Source: Cadophora sp. MPI-SDFR-AT-0126 (Eukaryota > Ascomycota > Leotiomycetes > Helotiales > Ploettnerulaceae). Taken from it: a stretch of 64,000 bases of DNA. Shown piece by piece: positions 1 to 11,530 of this stretch. Below the pieces are notes generated by a model. It did not search any database. It worked only from the letters and a program-made list of their open reading frames with translations, and was not told the DNA's origin. The position numbers and the translations under genes were made by a program. The stretch spans positions 62,001-126,000 of the forward strand of contig JAGMVK010000026.1 in NCBI GenBank assembly GCA_020747065.1, read 5' to 3'. Every line of letters starts with the position of its first letter. Position 1 is the first letter of the stretch.

Positions 1-590
1 AACCGTCAGCCACCACCTAAGTCCCAACCATTAGTTCTCTCCACTATCACAGAGCCCTCAAACCTTGGAGAAATTCTTCGAAATCCACACCAAGAGAAGT
101 CTGGTGTTCGAGCTGGGACATCGAATGGGAAGTCAGCACGCCCTACCATCACCGTCACAGAAGCATCGGTATCGACAATGAGCACAGAGAGAGGAACACA
201 ACTTAGGCCATCTGCGCAACAGCCAAGACCGAGTACTGCAGCTGGAAATGTTAATCGTCGTCCATCTACACAACAGGGACATTCGAACTCCAGACTCGAG
301 CAGTCACGCTACCCCTCAGAAGTTCACACAATTCGACCATCGATGCAGCAAGCAACCACATCAGAGAGCTTGAGAAGAAAAGAGGCTTCATACTATGGCG
401 AGGAAGAACAACCCGAAGAACCTTCATACTACGGACAAACGGGCCACCAACCATCCCAATCCCTCGTCCAAGCCGAACAATCCCTCGCACGCAGCAGACG
501 CTACTCCCCCCGCCACCCATCTCCTCCTCCCCCTCCCCCTCCCCCTCCCAATCCCACCATCAACCCTCCACCCCGCTACACCTCCCGCAG

Positions 591-623
<33 letters not shown>

Positions 624-1387
624 TCCGAACGCCTCACTGTCTTCCACAAACCCATCTCCGTCCTCCCAGGCCACCCTCCATCCCCCGAAACCCTAAGCAT
701 CAGGGAAGCAGACCGCATCTGCGATGATCTCGCCAGAAAAGTGAAGGTCGCCCAGCTAGGCAAGATGTATGATCGTGTTGTCGAGGCTGATCGCAGGGGA
801 CTGGTGGATGATGCGCTGTATGATATGGTGCTGGATTTCTTTTATCGGTTCTTGCCGATGGTTTTTGCGGGCGGGGAGAGGTTTGTTCTTTCATTTTCCT
901 TTTCTTCTTCCTTATTCCTCCCTACTCAGAAACTCATCTCACTGATCATCTCTTCACATCCCATCACATATAATTTTGCAAATAGTAGTTCGAATAGAAA
1001 CAAGTGCTGATTCTCTTAAACAAAACTCAGCGACCCCATCATCATCAACCGCCGCCAAATCCTCGACCACCAGCGCGTCTGGCAGATCTTCGGCCCACGT
1101 GGCGAGGGTCTCTCGCGCAAGGATCGGGGCAAGAATAGGCCGCATCCGTGGTATACACGGCCGAAGGATAGGAAGATGAGTCTCAAGGATGTGGTGGGTG
1201 AGGTGGTGGATAGCATGTGAGTTTTCTGACAACCCTGATTGTGTTTAGGAGGATGGTGGTGGTGGAGGGTGGTTTGGGGGATGGGGGGAAGGGGGGAAGG
1301 GAGAGAATAGTGCTGATTGTGACATTCTTTTGTAGTCCGAGAGTTCAGATTGTGCCGGGGCCAGGGAAGAGGAGGAAGGATGAATGA
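1..1387 (+). CDS. 3' part of an uncharacterised proline-rich protein, frame broken at a poly-C tract
   Basis: The reading frame is already open at base 1, so the gene begins outside the window. Frame 1 encodes a Ser/Gln/Pro-rich, probably disordered stretch up to a run of 31 C at 591-621. After the run the sensible sequence continues in frame 3 as a charged, folded-looking segment with motifs such as RVVEADRRGLVDDALYDMV. Introns are inferred at 881-1030 (GTTTGT..CAG) and 1217-1335 (GTGAGT..TAG); the last exon ends in a basic tail with TGA at 1385-1387. The C-terminal segment looks conserved but I do not recognise the family. The frame change at the homopolymer is either a miscounted base (29 or 32 C would restore the frame) or a real length polymorphism. 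Confidence 0.55.
591..621. repeat. 31-base poly-C homopolymer inside a coding exon
   Basis: An uninterrupted run of 31 C follows a C/T-rich proline-coding stretch. The coding frame differs on the two sides, so the assembled length does not fit one continuous protein. Confidence 0.9.
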
Positions 1388-1869
1388 AAGGGAGATATGG
1401 ATGTTCTGGTGGATAGATAGATTGTGAGGATAATGAGGAAGGCGAATGCAGGGTCGTGTGGGATGGCTGGAGGAGACTTGGAACGGAGAGCTCCTCATTA
1501 ACAGTGGGGGTATGTATAGGTATGACTAGCAAAGGACTTACGATGGATTTTGAAAATGACACGAAAAGTGAAAGTCCCCAGAATCAATAGCCTTGTGGTA
1601 TACATGTGACTGGAGACATCACTCGTTTCAAATGCATTGTTGCCAATGCGTCGTCGAAAGAAAAGCCATACAGCGCCATAAAACCATGTTTGGAGACAAA
1701 AATGATTGTGAGGAGAGACACAGAGAATCTCAGGTCATTTAAACTCCGCCACGAAGACGTAACAGAGCGCAGTCTATGTGGGAAGAGAGGTTTCGTCGTC
1801 AAAGTGTAATTGCGCACAATATACACTTATCTTTTGTCGAGATGAGTCGTAGTGAATAAAGGAGGCCAT
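1388..1869. other. Intergenic region between convergent genes
   Basis: This stretch separates the ends of two convergent genes. A G-rich purine tract lies near 1250-1310. I see no supported gene. Confidence 0.6.
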
Positions 1870-3796
1870 CTATCCATCCAAACCTTCATACCAACTCTCA
1901 TGATAACTCCTCAGATCAATATCAGCCGGCTTCTTCAAATACGGCGTCAAATCCCCCTCCCCCTTCTCTTCCTTCCTCGTCCACCCATTCCCCAACCACG
2001 CAAACCGATTCCCAGTCTCGCTCTTGTACTTCCATTCCCAATCTTCCCATCTCGGATCCCGCCTCAAAAAGTTTACATGCGACGCACTCCCCGGCCAGTG
2101 GCCATGGATCCTGCCACCTGGTCGTCCGCCATTGGCCCATGAGCTGCAGTTTTCGGAGAATACTGTCTTGGGGAAGAATGAGTCTGAGTACGCTATGAAG
2201 TCGTCCGTCGCAGCTTGTGAAGGCGCGAAGGACTTGATGCCTTGGGTGTTGACTTTTCGGAGGAGCTTGGCGATGTAGGTCAGTTGCGTCTCAACTTGGT
2301 TGGGGACTGTTCCGCTATGTCCTGCTGCGTTCGGGCCTTGTACATGCAGAAGATTCGGAAATGAAGGTGTGGAGAAACCGAGATATGTGAGGGGATCTGG
2401 AGACCAGACGTCTTGTAGGTCCTTCCCGTTTGCAACGATCGGGAATGGTGGTCGCATATCGACATTCGCTCCCGTCGAGCAGATGACAGCATCAACCTTG
2501 CTCTTCATTCCATCAATAGTGACGATCCCGTCTTTAGTGAAATGACTGATCGGTGTACGGATGAAGCTGACGTTGTCTTCGGTGAGTGCTTCCAAGTATC
2601 CTGGGCCAGGAGTCAAGCGTCGACAATTTGGTGAGAAGTCTGGGACGATATGCTCGAGAAGCTCGGGTTTCCTCTTCAGCCGCTCAGCCATGAGCTTGAT
2701 GAAATCTTCTCGCAAGCCCTTGTTTGTCTCGCTGCCTTTGAAGAGCGTCCCAAAGCGCCGGTAGAATCTCGATTCGAGATCCTTGCGGAACTTGTGGTAC
2801 GTCTCGGGATCAGCAAATGACTCCAGCAATTCTTTGGCGTAGTAGTTTGGCTCGAGACGTCTGCCTGGTCCTTCTCCACCAAATGATCCCGCGATCCAGG
2901 TTGGGCTGCGAGCGTAGTGGTTGAGGTGTTTGACGAGAGGTTGGATGTTGGGAACGACTTGAATGCCACTCGCTCCGTTCCCAATCACGGCAACACTCTT
3001 TCCAGTGGGGTCAAAGTTTGGATCCCAGGCAGATGAATGTCGTAGGTGGCCTTCATAGTCCTTGATTCCTGGATAATCTGGTAACTTCCAGGCGTTGAAC
3101 CGACCAATGGCTGTGATCACCACATCAAATTCTGGAGCGTAGATCTCTCCCGTAGACAAATTCTCAACTCGCAGCGTCCAGCGGCCAGTATCTTCATCCC
3201 ACTTTGCGCCGGCAATTTTGTGTCGGAGCTTGAGATATTGATAGACATTGTATTTCTGTGCGACACCCTGCCAGTAGTTCAGAATTTCTGCACCCTGGGC
3301 ATATTCCTCTGTCCAATCCGTCTTCGGCTCGAAGGTGGATTGATAGACATTCGCTGGGATATCACAGCGTACACCAGGGTAGATGTTCTCGTACCAAGTT
3401 CCCCCAACATCAGCATTCTTGTCGAAGATTTGAAGTTCGATGCCAGGAACTTTGACAGGGAGGAGGATTCCGGCTGTGATTCCTGCGAGACCGGCTCCGA
3501 TCACAGCAACCTATTCATGCTGTCAGAAGTTGGCTCTAGCTGGGCAAAACAGACAGACTTACTCGTATCTTTGATGGCGCATCTATTGGATGGTCTTCCA
3601 ACTCGAATCGCTTGACGGGCTTTTGAACTCCCCCTTTTGCCACCTCTGGTACGTGAAGTTCGCTTTGGGCACTCCTGACTTCGAGTTCGCTGACTTCTGA
3701 AGTCGGCAAAACGTCAACAACTGCTGAAGACTTGGCCTTTAAGATCTGAGGGAGTTCTACCTCATGTGATGGGGCGGTTTCGAGCGAGGGTGCCAT
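1870..3796 (-). CDS. FAD/NADPH-dependent monooxygenase, Baeyer-Villiger type
   Basis: Two exons, 3796-3563 and 3510-1870, flank a 52-bp intron (GTAAGT..TAG) and give about 624 aa. The ATG at 3796 has an AAAATGG context; there is no upstream ATG in frame. After a Ser/Pro/Glu-rich leader of about 75 aa comes an FAD-binding Rossmann motif (VAVIGAGLAG), then a GTWYENIYPGVRCD motif. The Baeyer-Villiger fingerprint is seen as YEGHLRHSSAWD, followed by a second nucleotide-binding motif (VAVIGNGASG). Family members insert oxygen next to ketones or oxidise heteroatoms using NADPH and O2. The gene is transcribed divergently from an NtaA-like monooxygenase across about 810 bp, which suggests a shared promoter and a common oxidative pathway. 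The substrate cannot be read from the sequence. Confidence 0.9.
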
Positions 3797-4609
3797 TTTC
3801 GAACCAGAAAGAGAAGACAAATATAGAAAATGCTAGAGTTACGGAGAGTGAAAGTTCAGGAAACACTGATTGATCTTCACACAATGCTCGACAAGAGACA
3901 CCCCACTGTCGGCTTACCGACGCTTCCCAAGCCCATCACGCTATTCGTATCGCTGAAGGCAACACCTTCCGAGCGACGAATTATGTGAACACATCCGTAT
4001 GTCAAGTCAGAGCTCCAGGAACGAGAGAAGGACACCATGTCTGATAGTAATTCCACTGCCCGACGATTGCGGACATCTGAACAAACCCACTTCAGAGAAT
4101 TGTCTCCAGTCTTGATTTCAGAATATGATGAAACTGAGGATGGATATGACGAATCTGTGCACCAAGAACTACTTTATGCAGGATCATGACGGCTCTAACC
4201 ATTCGAGGTATTCCGACCCCCATCTTTGACGATGTCCAAATAAGAGACAGGGAAATACATGTGCAAACGTCGAATTAAGCTCATGGTTAGCGGCACGCCA
4301 GAATGTCAGTGTGGAGAGATTGGCGTTCACGAATCCGACAAGGATTAAAACGCCATCGATAGTCAATCAACAACCGCAAAACTCGTGGATGCTTATCGTC
4401 ATCGTAAACGCCGTCCTGTGGCCATGCGATAACAGCTATCCCACCCTTGTACAACTAGCAGGTAAGTTGGAAATGTTTTTCTCTGTAGTGCGTGAGAGCC
4501 TCTAGAGCTTCATTACATCCAACACGGTTGAAGACGCGTCTGCTTGGAATTCCTATCTTCTCAAACCTTCTCATACATCTCTCCGTACCTTCGAGCCTCG
4601 ATTGCAGTC
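3797..4609. other. Divergent intergenic region between two monooxygenase genes
   Basis: About 810 bp separate the two start codons, so this is a likely bidirectional promoter. The only open frames are short and without recognisable protein features. I identified no specific operator. Confidence 0.6.
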
Positions 4610-6115
4610 ATGTCTCCTCCAAAGAAGCAGTTAATTCTCAATGCCTTTGCTATGCAAGCGCCGGGCCATTTGAATCCAGGTCTCTGGAAATACCCCGCCG
4701 ACACGAGCACCAAGTATGCCAGCATCAAACATTGGATCTCCCTTGCGCAAAAGCTCGAAAAGGCGAAATTCCATGCCATCTTCTTTGCAGATGTTCTCGG
4801 CGGCTACGATGTTTACAATGGGCCAGCGAACTTGGATGCTACAATACCGGCAGCCGCTCAATTCCCCATCAACGATCCCCTCTATAGTATTCCAGCAATG
4901 GCTGCTGCGACAGAGAGCATTGGCTTTGGTGTTACTGCGTCAACAACCTACGAGAACCCATACATGCTGGCGAGAAAGTTCTCAACTGTGGACCACCTCA
5001 GTGAAGGGAGGGTGGCGTGGAATATTGTCACGTCTTATCTTGACTCTGCGGCTAGGAACTTTGGTCTGGATACCCAAGTCGAGCATGATGAACGATATCG
5101 AATCGCGAACGAATACATGGAGGTGGCGTACAAACTGTGGGAGGGATCATGGAGGGATGATGCCGTGAGCGCTGCGCCAAAGGGATCGTACGCGGATCCG
5201 AAAGCTGTCCGGCAGATAAATCACAAGGGGAAACACTTCGATATTCCTGGGCCACACGTCTGCGAACCTTCGAAGCAAAGAACTCCCTTTCTCTTCCAGG
5301 CTGGGACTTCAAGTGCTGGTCGGAAATTTGCTGCTACGCATGCTGAGGCGATTTTCCTGAATGGACATACTGCGGAGTTGGTCAGGCCATCTGTTGACTC
5401 GATACGTACGCAGGCGAAAGAGTTCGGCCGAGATCCCAAAAGTATAAAAATTGTTGCTGGATTATTGGTGATTGTTGCAGAGACGGACGAGAAGGCACAT
5501 GAAAAATTTAGGGAGTTGGCAAGCTATGGGGACAGAGAAGGCGCGTTGGCACTGTTTGGTGGCTGGTCCGGATATGATCTGGGGAAATACGGAGATGATG
5601 AGGACTTCAGATTTCTCGATTCAGCTCCGCCTGCTGTGCGAAGTATGGTCAATCATTGGGCGAAGTCGTCACCTGAAGGTACCAAGTGGAACAAGAAGAC
5701 CATTGCGGAGCATCTCATCATTGGAGGAAATGGAGCCAAAGTCATTGGCAGCCCCAAAATTGTAGCAGATGAGCTAGAGAGATGGGCTGAAGTCGCTGAT
5801 GTTGATGGCTTCAACCTCAGCTATGCAGCTGTTCCTGAGACGTTCGATGATATCATTGAGCATCTGTTGCCAGAGTTGAGGAGAAGAGGTCTGTTCTGGG
5901 ATGATTATGCCGTTCCTGGTGGAACATTGAGAGAGAACTACCTCGGTCTTGCAGGGCACTCGAGATTGTCTCAAACGCACCCAGGTGCGAAATTTCTCTG
6001 GAAGGCTGGAGAGGATGTACCTGCATACGCCAAAACAGAAAAAAATGGCGTGAAGAAGACGAATGGTGTCAAAGAGACAATAGATAGCCCTGCCAAGCGA
6101 CAGCGCATCGCATAG
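4610..6115 (+). CDS. NtaA/SnaA/DszA-family FMN-dependent monooxygenase
   Basis: A single exon of 501 aa starting MSPPKKQLILNAFAM; the in-frame codons upstream contain no ATG. The sequence shows the bacterial-luciferase-like layout of the nitrilotriacetate monooxygenase component A family: an N-terminal LNAFAMQAPGHLNPGLW segment, FFADVLGGYDVYNG, TASTTYENPYMLARKFSTVDHLS, GRVAWNIVTS, and a central QAGTSSAGRKFAATHAEAIF block. Relatives use FMNH2 supplied by a flavin reductase to oxidise C-N or C-S bonds. No reductase gene is seen nearby. The C-terminus is short, lysine-rich and ends near KRQRIA, which could act as a nuclear or peroxisome-unrelated basic tail; its role is unknown. It is divergent from the Baeyer-Villiger-type gene and is followed by a transporter. 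Confidence 0.9.
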   Translation: MSPPKKQLILNAFAMQAPGHLNPGLWKYPADTSTKYASIKHWISLAQKLEKAKFHAIFFADVLGGYDVYNGPANLDATIPAAAQFPINDPLYSIPAMAAATESIGFGVTASTTYENPYMLARKFSTVDHLSEGRVAWNIVTSYLDSAARNFGLDTQVEHDERYRIANEYMEVAYKLWEGSWRDDAVSAAPKGSYADPKAVRQINHKGKHFDIPGPHVCEPSKQRTPFLFQAGTSSAGRKFAATHAEAIFLNGHTAELVRPSVDSIRTQAKEFGRDPKSIKIVAGLLVIVAETDEKAHEKFRELASYGDREGALALFGGWSGYDLGKYGDDEDFRFLDSAPPAVRSMVNHWAKSSPEGTKWNKKTIAEHLIIGGNGAKVIGSPKIVADELERWAEVADVDGFNLSYAAVPETFDDIIEHLLPELRRRGLFWDDYAVPGGTLRENYLGLAGHSRLSQTHPGAKFLWKAGEDVPAYAKTEKNGVKKTNGVKETIDSPAKRQRIA

Positions 6116-6519
6116 ATACCAATGACTTTTCAAAGTTTACTTTCTCAATGCACTAAAAAGTGACATGTTCTTCTGACATCTGAGTATGAGCTCTAGCTCC
6201 CCACTAGAACACGTTGCCGACAGATTCGTTGACAGGTGCCGAAGTTCATGAGGCTACGCTCATATTGGGCAACCGAAGTGGGTCTGAAAGAACGTGCTTG
6301 CAAGGCATATCTTTCGCCATCGCACGCCATTATCATAATGCCGCCGATACCTTATCATACTTCGTCCCATGAAAAAACTTTGTTCAATATCCCAGATAAG
6401 GCTAGAATGATGCCAGATAAGTGATATAACTTTGACCGATCCCATGGCTTTGGCAGCCCAGACTTCGTGAAGTATACTTCGAATCCAAGTCCTTTCTGTC
6501 GCTCCGTCCTGTTATCGTC
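6116..6519. other. Intergenic region upstream of the UNC93-like transporter
   Basis: About 400 bp with no supported gene. It must contain the terminator of the monooxygenase gene and the promoter of the transporter. Confidence 0.5.
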
Positions 6520-8096
6520 ATGTCAGACATCCACCCCAAATCAGAACCAACTGTGGACACTGAACTCTCATCTTCTGACAATGAGGCTCAACCTGTTACT
6601 CGGGAGTACATCAAACGTTCGTCCCCTGCCCTACCCAAAACTCTTATACCGCTAACATTTGGAAGCAAAATGGTACCGCAGCACTTTTTACAATGCTCTT
6701 ATCCTCGGCATCTGCAACTTCCTCGCTCCAGGCATCTGGGGAGCAATGAATTCTCTCGGTGCAGGTGGACAGCAGAAACCGTATCTCGTCAACGCCGCAA
6801 ACGCACTGATCTGCCTCATGGTCGTTTCTTGCTTCTTCTCTCCCATCCTCGTCAAGGCAATTGGGATCAAGTACACCTTGATCTTTGGCACCATGGGCTA
6901 CGCTCCCTACGCTGCGGGACTGTACACCAATAACCGCTTTGGCAACGAATGGTTCGTGCTTCTAGGTGCAGCTCTTTGCGGTATCTCTGCAGGTGTATTC
7001 TGGATGGCGGAAGCAGCAATTGCTTTAGCGTATCCCGAGCCCCATAACCAAGGACGCTTTCTCGGCTTCTGGCTCAGTTTTCGAATTGGTGGACAAGTTC
7101 TTGGAGGCGCCATCAACCTCGGCATCAATGCCAACAATTCCAAAGCCGGGAAAGTCTCATATAACGTCTACCTGGCATTCATCGCTTTGCAAGCACTTGG
7201 GCCGTTCGCCGGAATGCTTCTCAACAAACCAGATAAGGTCCAGAGAACCGATGGGGTGAAAGTCAAGCTGGCTATCACCAACAGCGCCATGTACGAGCTC
7301 AAAGCCAACACGAAGTTGTTCTTCAGCAAGAACTTCCTCCTCCTTGTCCCCGTCATTGCGCAGGCGGTCTACGCTGAAGCAGTCTTCTTCACGTTCCAGT
7401 CATTATGGTTCAGCGTCAGAGCAAGAGCACTGGGATCGTTCCTTTCTGGTATTGTCGCTATGATTGGTGGCAACATTCTTGGCGCGTTCCTGGATTCGAA
7501 GAAATTCAGTATCAAGACCAGAGCTAGGGGCGCCTATATCGCTATTCTCGGACTCCAAGGTGTCTGGTGGCTCTGGGCTACGATCTTGGTCACGGACTTT
7601 CACAAGAGTAAACCGACCTATGATTGGGTGGATGGCGGGTTTGGGAAAGGCTTTGCGTTGTTCCTTTTCTGGGTGATTGGATTCCAGGTCAATTACATGT
7701 ATCTGTATGTTCACTATGCCAACTTATGGAAATTGCACTGACAAAATCAGGTATTTCGTCGTTGGCGAACTGGCGGGGACTGATGCAGAGGTCATTCGCA
7801 TTGCAGGTCTTTTAAGGGGAACGGAATCTGCGGTGCAAGCTGTCAGCGTAAGTCACAGCATTCTTCTATTCAACAATTTTTCTAACGATCGCCAGTATGG
7901 ATTGAACAGCATCAAGATCTTCGCAGACGTTGGAGGTGTCTATCTGAACTTTGGCCTCTGGGGCTTGGCGTTGTTACCTGGGTGGTTGGTCGTGAGGCAG
8001 ATTGGGGTCAGCTTGGGTGACAAGAAGCTCGAAAGAGAGGGATATGTTTCACGGGAGAGGGAGAGAGTTGCTGGCGAAGGCGTCGATGAGAAGTGA
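6520..8096 (+). CDS. UNC93-like major facilitator superfamily transporter
   Basis: Four exons: 6520-6616, 6666-7704, 7751-7847, 7896-8096. The introns are 46-49 bp, and branch points GCTAAC and CTGAC are visible. The product is about 477 aa. A polar N-terminus of about 33 residues leads into KWYRSTFYNALILG and a hydrophobic helix containing LAPGIWGAMNSLGAGG, which is characteristic of fungal UNC93-like proteins. About 11-12 hydrophobic segments follow, and the C-terminus is cytosolic and charged. The position directly after two flavin monooxygenases suggests import or export of their substrate or product, but UNC93-like proteins are common in fungi and their cargo is mostly unknown. Confidence 0.85.
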
Positions 8097-9001
8097 GGGT
8101 ATCGCGCGTTATCAGCGCATTTGCCGAAGCGTCCATTTATAGCGGATCTAGATAGATGAGAATATCATTCTTATGCATCCCTATGCTGACCTCCTTTCAA
8201 TTAGAGGTGATTAAAAAGCGATCAAGTATCTAGTTGTGAGGCATCTCAACATGATCTTTTGGTTCTGAAGTTAACTTGATAGATGTCGTCAATGACTAAG
8301 GTGCTTGAGTTAGAAAAGAACTTTGCTCGATATTTAAAGTGGTTTGTTTTCATTTGAATTTTCTTTCATACATGTGAGAAGTCGATCGTTGGGCTGCCTA
8401 GATCAAAAGGTAGCGAATGAAAGCTTGAAGGTACAATTTGCACGATACTGAACCAGCTTAGCCATACGCATCAAGCAGTACATTTTGGCTGGTGTTTCGA
8501 TATGTCCCTGAAATTGCTTTCATTCTTCGGCATAGCGCCGTAGAATCTGCGAATGTCAGACACATTTATCATGATATTGCACTAACTCGCTCAGAGATGT
8601 GCAGGCTGACCGAACTCACAAGCCCTGCAGAGTAATTGAGAGAATTAAGTACGAAGGATGAAATAAATGAAGGTTAATGAAGAAATATTAAATCAAGTCA
8701 AGTAGGAGATGAATGAGAAACAAAGCAGAATGGTGTGCGGGTAAGCAGGTGAAGGAGATGGAGTAATTTTCTTATTGCAAAACTTTGAATTTCGATGAAA
8801 CTCCGCTAGTCATAATCAAGTGGGGAGGAATAAGCTCAAGTTATAATCGACGCTGTTAACGAAACGGTTGCCCGCATAGTATAATAACAATAAAAACTTC
8901 TTGGACTTGCGAGGGAAACGCTTGAGATGCCTAAACCATAAATTTATCTTGCGACAGATTGCATCTCGACGCAGGGACGAACGTTGTATTTCACAACGCC
9001 A
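8097..9001. other. Intergenic region between convergent genes
   Basis: About 900 bp with no supported gene. Near 8950-8988 there is a weak match to the dispersed repeat seen at 51.1, 55.7 and 59.0 kb. Confidence 0.5.
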
Positions 9002-10129
9002 TTACCATCCTCCCAATGTCCTTGACCCTCTGAATTGCAACTGCCTGTCCCGCTCTTTATCTAACCTCTCTCGTTCTGAGCTTCTAACAAATTCTATCTC
9101 CTTGATATACGCTTTTGCCACTTCTCTATAGAAGTCCGCATAGAGCTCGTCCACCGACTTATTATAATCCACGACCAAATTATCCCTCATTTCTTCAGGA
9201 ACCATGCTCCTTAGCGCGTAAATCATATCTCTGCGATCGGTAGCCCTCCTATATCGCATATCAAATGCCTGATCCAGTATCGTGACCTCCCTACAAGACT
9301 TATCCATCTTTCTCCTCGTCACCATCATACTCTGCTCCAAGATCTCGAGCAAGGGACGCACGTCTATGTCGCGCAGTCCAGCTGCTTCCCAGGACGGAGA
9401 GATGACGGCAAACTTGATTCTGCAGATAGCTCTATGAGTCAGGGCGCCACTGCGCCACGTTAGAGTGGCAGAACCAAGTTGCAGAGTTATCTTTGAAGCT
9501 AGTGCATTCTCCTGCACCACCCACATACGCTTGAAATAGTTTCTCTCGAGGATGTCATTAAGGCCGGCACGAACTTGAGAAGCTCTGTATTTCTTCCACG
9601 GCGGATTGGATGAAATATCCTCGTCTCCAAATAGGTAGGCAAGGATTTCGAGACCGAGAACTGTGTTTGATGTAGGAGGGCCGAGCCAATTGACTACGTG
9701 ATTTGCGCACGTGTATATATCGCCCATGAGAGACACCTGGTAGTTGCGTTCGGACTCATTGGCTTGGTTAATGCAAATTGCGTCGATCCACAATGTCCGA
9801 TTTGATGATCTGGAGCGGAGGTGTTGGAGCGCTTCATAGAGGTTCTGGTTGATGGCAAAGTGCTGGTTGTCTAGGACCATCGACTTTCGGCGGGTGGACT
9901 CTCCCCAAACGTAGGACAGTGCTTCATATGGCTTTCGGAAATCGTTATTGACGTATCTGTTGCTGGTGAGTTCACCACGTAAAGGCTCTCCAGGTTTTCC
10001 AGCGTGTAACACGAGAAGGCGGATGAAATTATGTGGTATTGGTCTGTAGACATGAGGCTTTAAACCCTGTTGCACTTGATTAGAATAAGCTTCTACCAAA
10101 TGTGGGAGAAACATGTAGAAGCTTGACAT
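9002..10129 (-). CDS. Heterokaryon incompatibility (HET) domain protein
   Basis: A single exon of 375 aa with an ATG at 10129. The three signature blocks of the HET domain are present: YEALSYVWG, LWIDAICINQ and ERNYQVSLMGDIY, followed by RMWVVQENALA. HET domains trigger regulated cell death after non-self recognition in filamentous ascomycetes. Here the domain occupies most of the protein; the C-terminal extension is short, charged and rich in Arg/Glu, with no recognisable partner domain. The protein is shorter than many HET proteins (500-700 aa), so it may be a reduced form or lack a C-terminal exon. Confidence 0.88.
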   Translation of the reverse strand: MSSFYMFLPHLVEAYSNQVQQGLKPHVYRPIPHNFIRLLVLHAGKPGEPLRGELTSNRYVNNDFRKPYEALSYVWGESTRRKSMVLDNQHFAINQNLYEALQHLRSRSSNRTLWIDAICINQANESERNYQVSLMGDIYTCANHVVNWLGPPTSNTVLGLEILAYLFGDEDISSNPPWKKYRASQVRAGLNDILERNYFKRMWVVQENALASKITLQLGSATLTWRSGALTHRAICRIKFAVISPSWEAAGLRDIDVRPLLEILEQSMMVTRRKMDKSCREVTILDQAFDMRYRRATDRRDMIYALRSMVPEEMRDNLVVDYNKSVDELYADFYREVAKAYIKEIEFVRSSERERLDKERDRQLQFRGSRTLGGW

Positions 10130-10949
10130 GGAGTTAATACCTGGTTGCTATCATGCCGAGAGGGTCTTTTGTAGATCTCAAAAGCTATCGTTTTCCCCTT
10201 TACACCGTATGACCACAGCGCAAGCATAAATAGCTTGATCCACTCAACAAGATGCAAATTATAGATCGCCATAGTTTGATGTAAAAATAGCTGGACAGTT
10301 GATTTCCGTGGTGTCTTAGAGATTGTGTTGCCTTGGTTGGGAATGCAACGACTTTTGAACAAGCTTGTAACGAGTGTGGCGAGCACTGCCACGTACGCCA
10401 CTCAGCCTTGTCAACGTCTGCCTCATCAGCCGAATCTAGGTCGTCCCGTTTTGCTGTGAGACAAGATCGATCATTCGGGATGTGTTCAGACAGCTCACGT
10501 AAGCCGTGGGAGCCGAGGTGGCTGTGACCACGACCAAGAAGAGTCAGCCATGCTCACGTTGCTTACCAACCGACCGAGTGAAGGCTGAGAGTATTTCATA
10601 ACGAGCCTGTAGAATATGTTTCCAAGAGGAAGCATAGCACTAGGCGTCCTCGATCTTTCGCAGTTAATTTTTCAATTTATTTAAACGATTAATTCGTCTA
10701 TTCACGGCATAACGTCCTCGTTCAGGAGCTGGGTTCGCTAAAGTAGACGACATGCTAGCACTCTCTTCTTTTTGTTGACTTTACAGTGCCGTCAATTAGA
10801 ACCAACTGCGGATCTAAATTGTAGTGGGTAGGAGGTTTGAGGGAATCTAAAACGTTTAGGTCATTTCCTTTTCACAAGAACAGATGTTCATTCCTAGTGA
10901 TTCATTCCTTCCTTTAGCTTTCCTGCCAATGTATTTTGAGTTCGTCATT
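10130..10949. other. Intergenic region upstream of the HET gene
   Basis: Holds the presumed promoter of the HET gene. Short open frames lack protein-like features; nothing further can be supported. Confidence 0.45.
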
Positions 10950-11530
10950 CATCGTCTCATGGACAATGTAGAAAATACCAAATCCATCCACGCGACATGT
11001 CTCGACACCATCATCCCCCGCCAACGTCTTATTAGAGTCAGTAAGTGTAACTTCCAGTGTATCATTCGTTCCCACCGCCTTGGCACCCATAGTCTTTCAC
11101 ATGACCTTCCACCCGTCTCCTTCTTGGAGATACGCTTCATCCCATATCCTTTCACGAGAGCAGACCAAATTTAACTTTGCGGAACTGAATGGCGTAGATC
11201 TGCTCGCTTTCCACCACAAACGCGGTCTCTGCATGTTTCGATTGTTGGAGCTGTGCCAACAGCTTCAAGTCACCAAATCCCTAAGGGCGTCGGATCTCTA
11301 GCAGATTCCGAAAGCGGCACTGTACCAGTGGCGATGCAGCTGTATTTTCGGTACCTGTGAATACCATGCTGGCTTCTGTTGACGTTTGAAGAGCCGCCAC
11401 CATGAAACCGTGCTTGCGCTTCTTGTATGCGTTCTCAAACCATGTCCCGGTCGCCGTGTCCTTATACATCGCTGCAAATTTCGCGTTCGCATTGTCAACT
11501 AGCCCTCTTGCGTCTTACATTCTGGTCTAT
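10950..11530 (-). pseudogene. Decayed uncharacterised protein gene
   Basis: On the minus strand, protein-like sequence switches frame and contains stops. One segment reads DNANAKFAAMYKDTATGTWF. Another, after a frame change near 11290, contains AETAFVVESEQIYAIQFRKV. A third, after a further frame change near 11158, contains WDEAYLQEGDGWKVM, then a TGA, then MGAKAVGTNDTLEVTLTDSN. The composition and continuity across the breaks look like one former coding region. I do not know the family. Undetected introns could explain some frame changes, but not easily the in-frame TGA. Confidence 0.45.

Noticed and set aside
266..763. Minus-strand and frame-2 frames over the proline-rich exon
   Set aside because: They are shadows of the low-complexity coding sequence (poly-Gly opposite poly-C).
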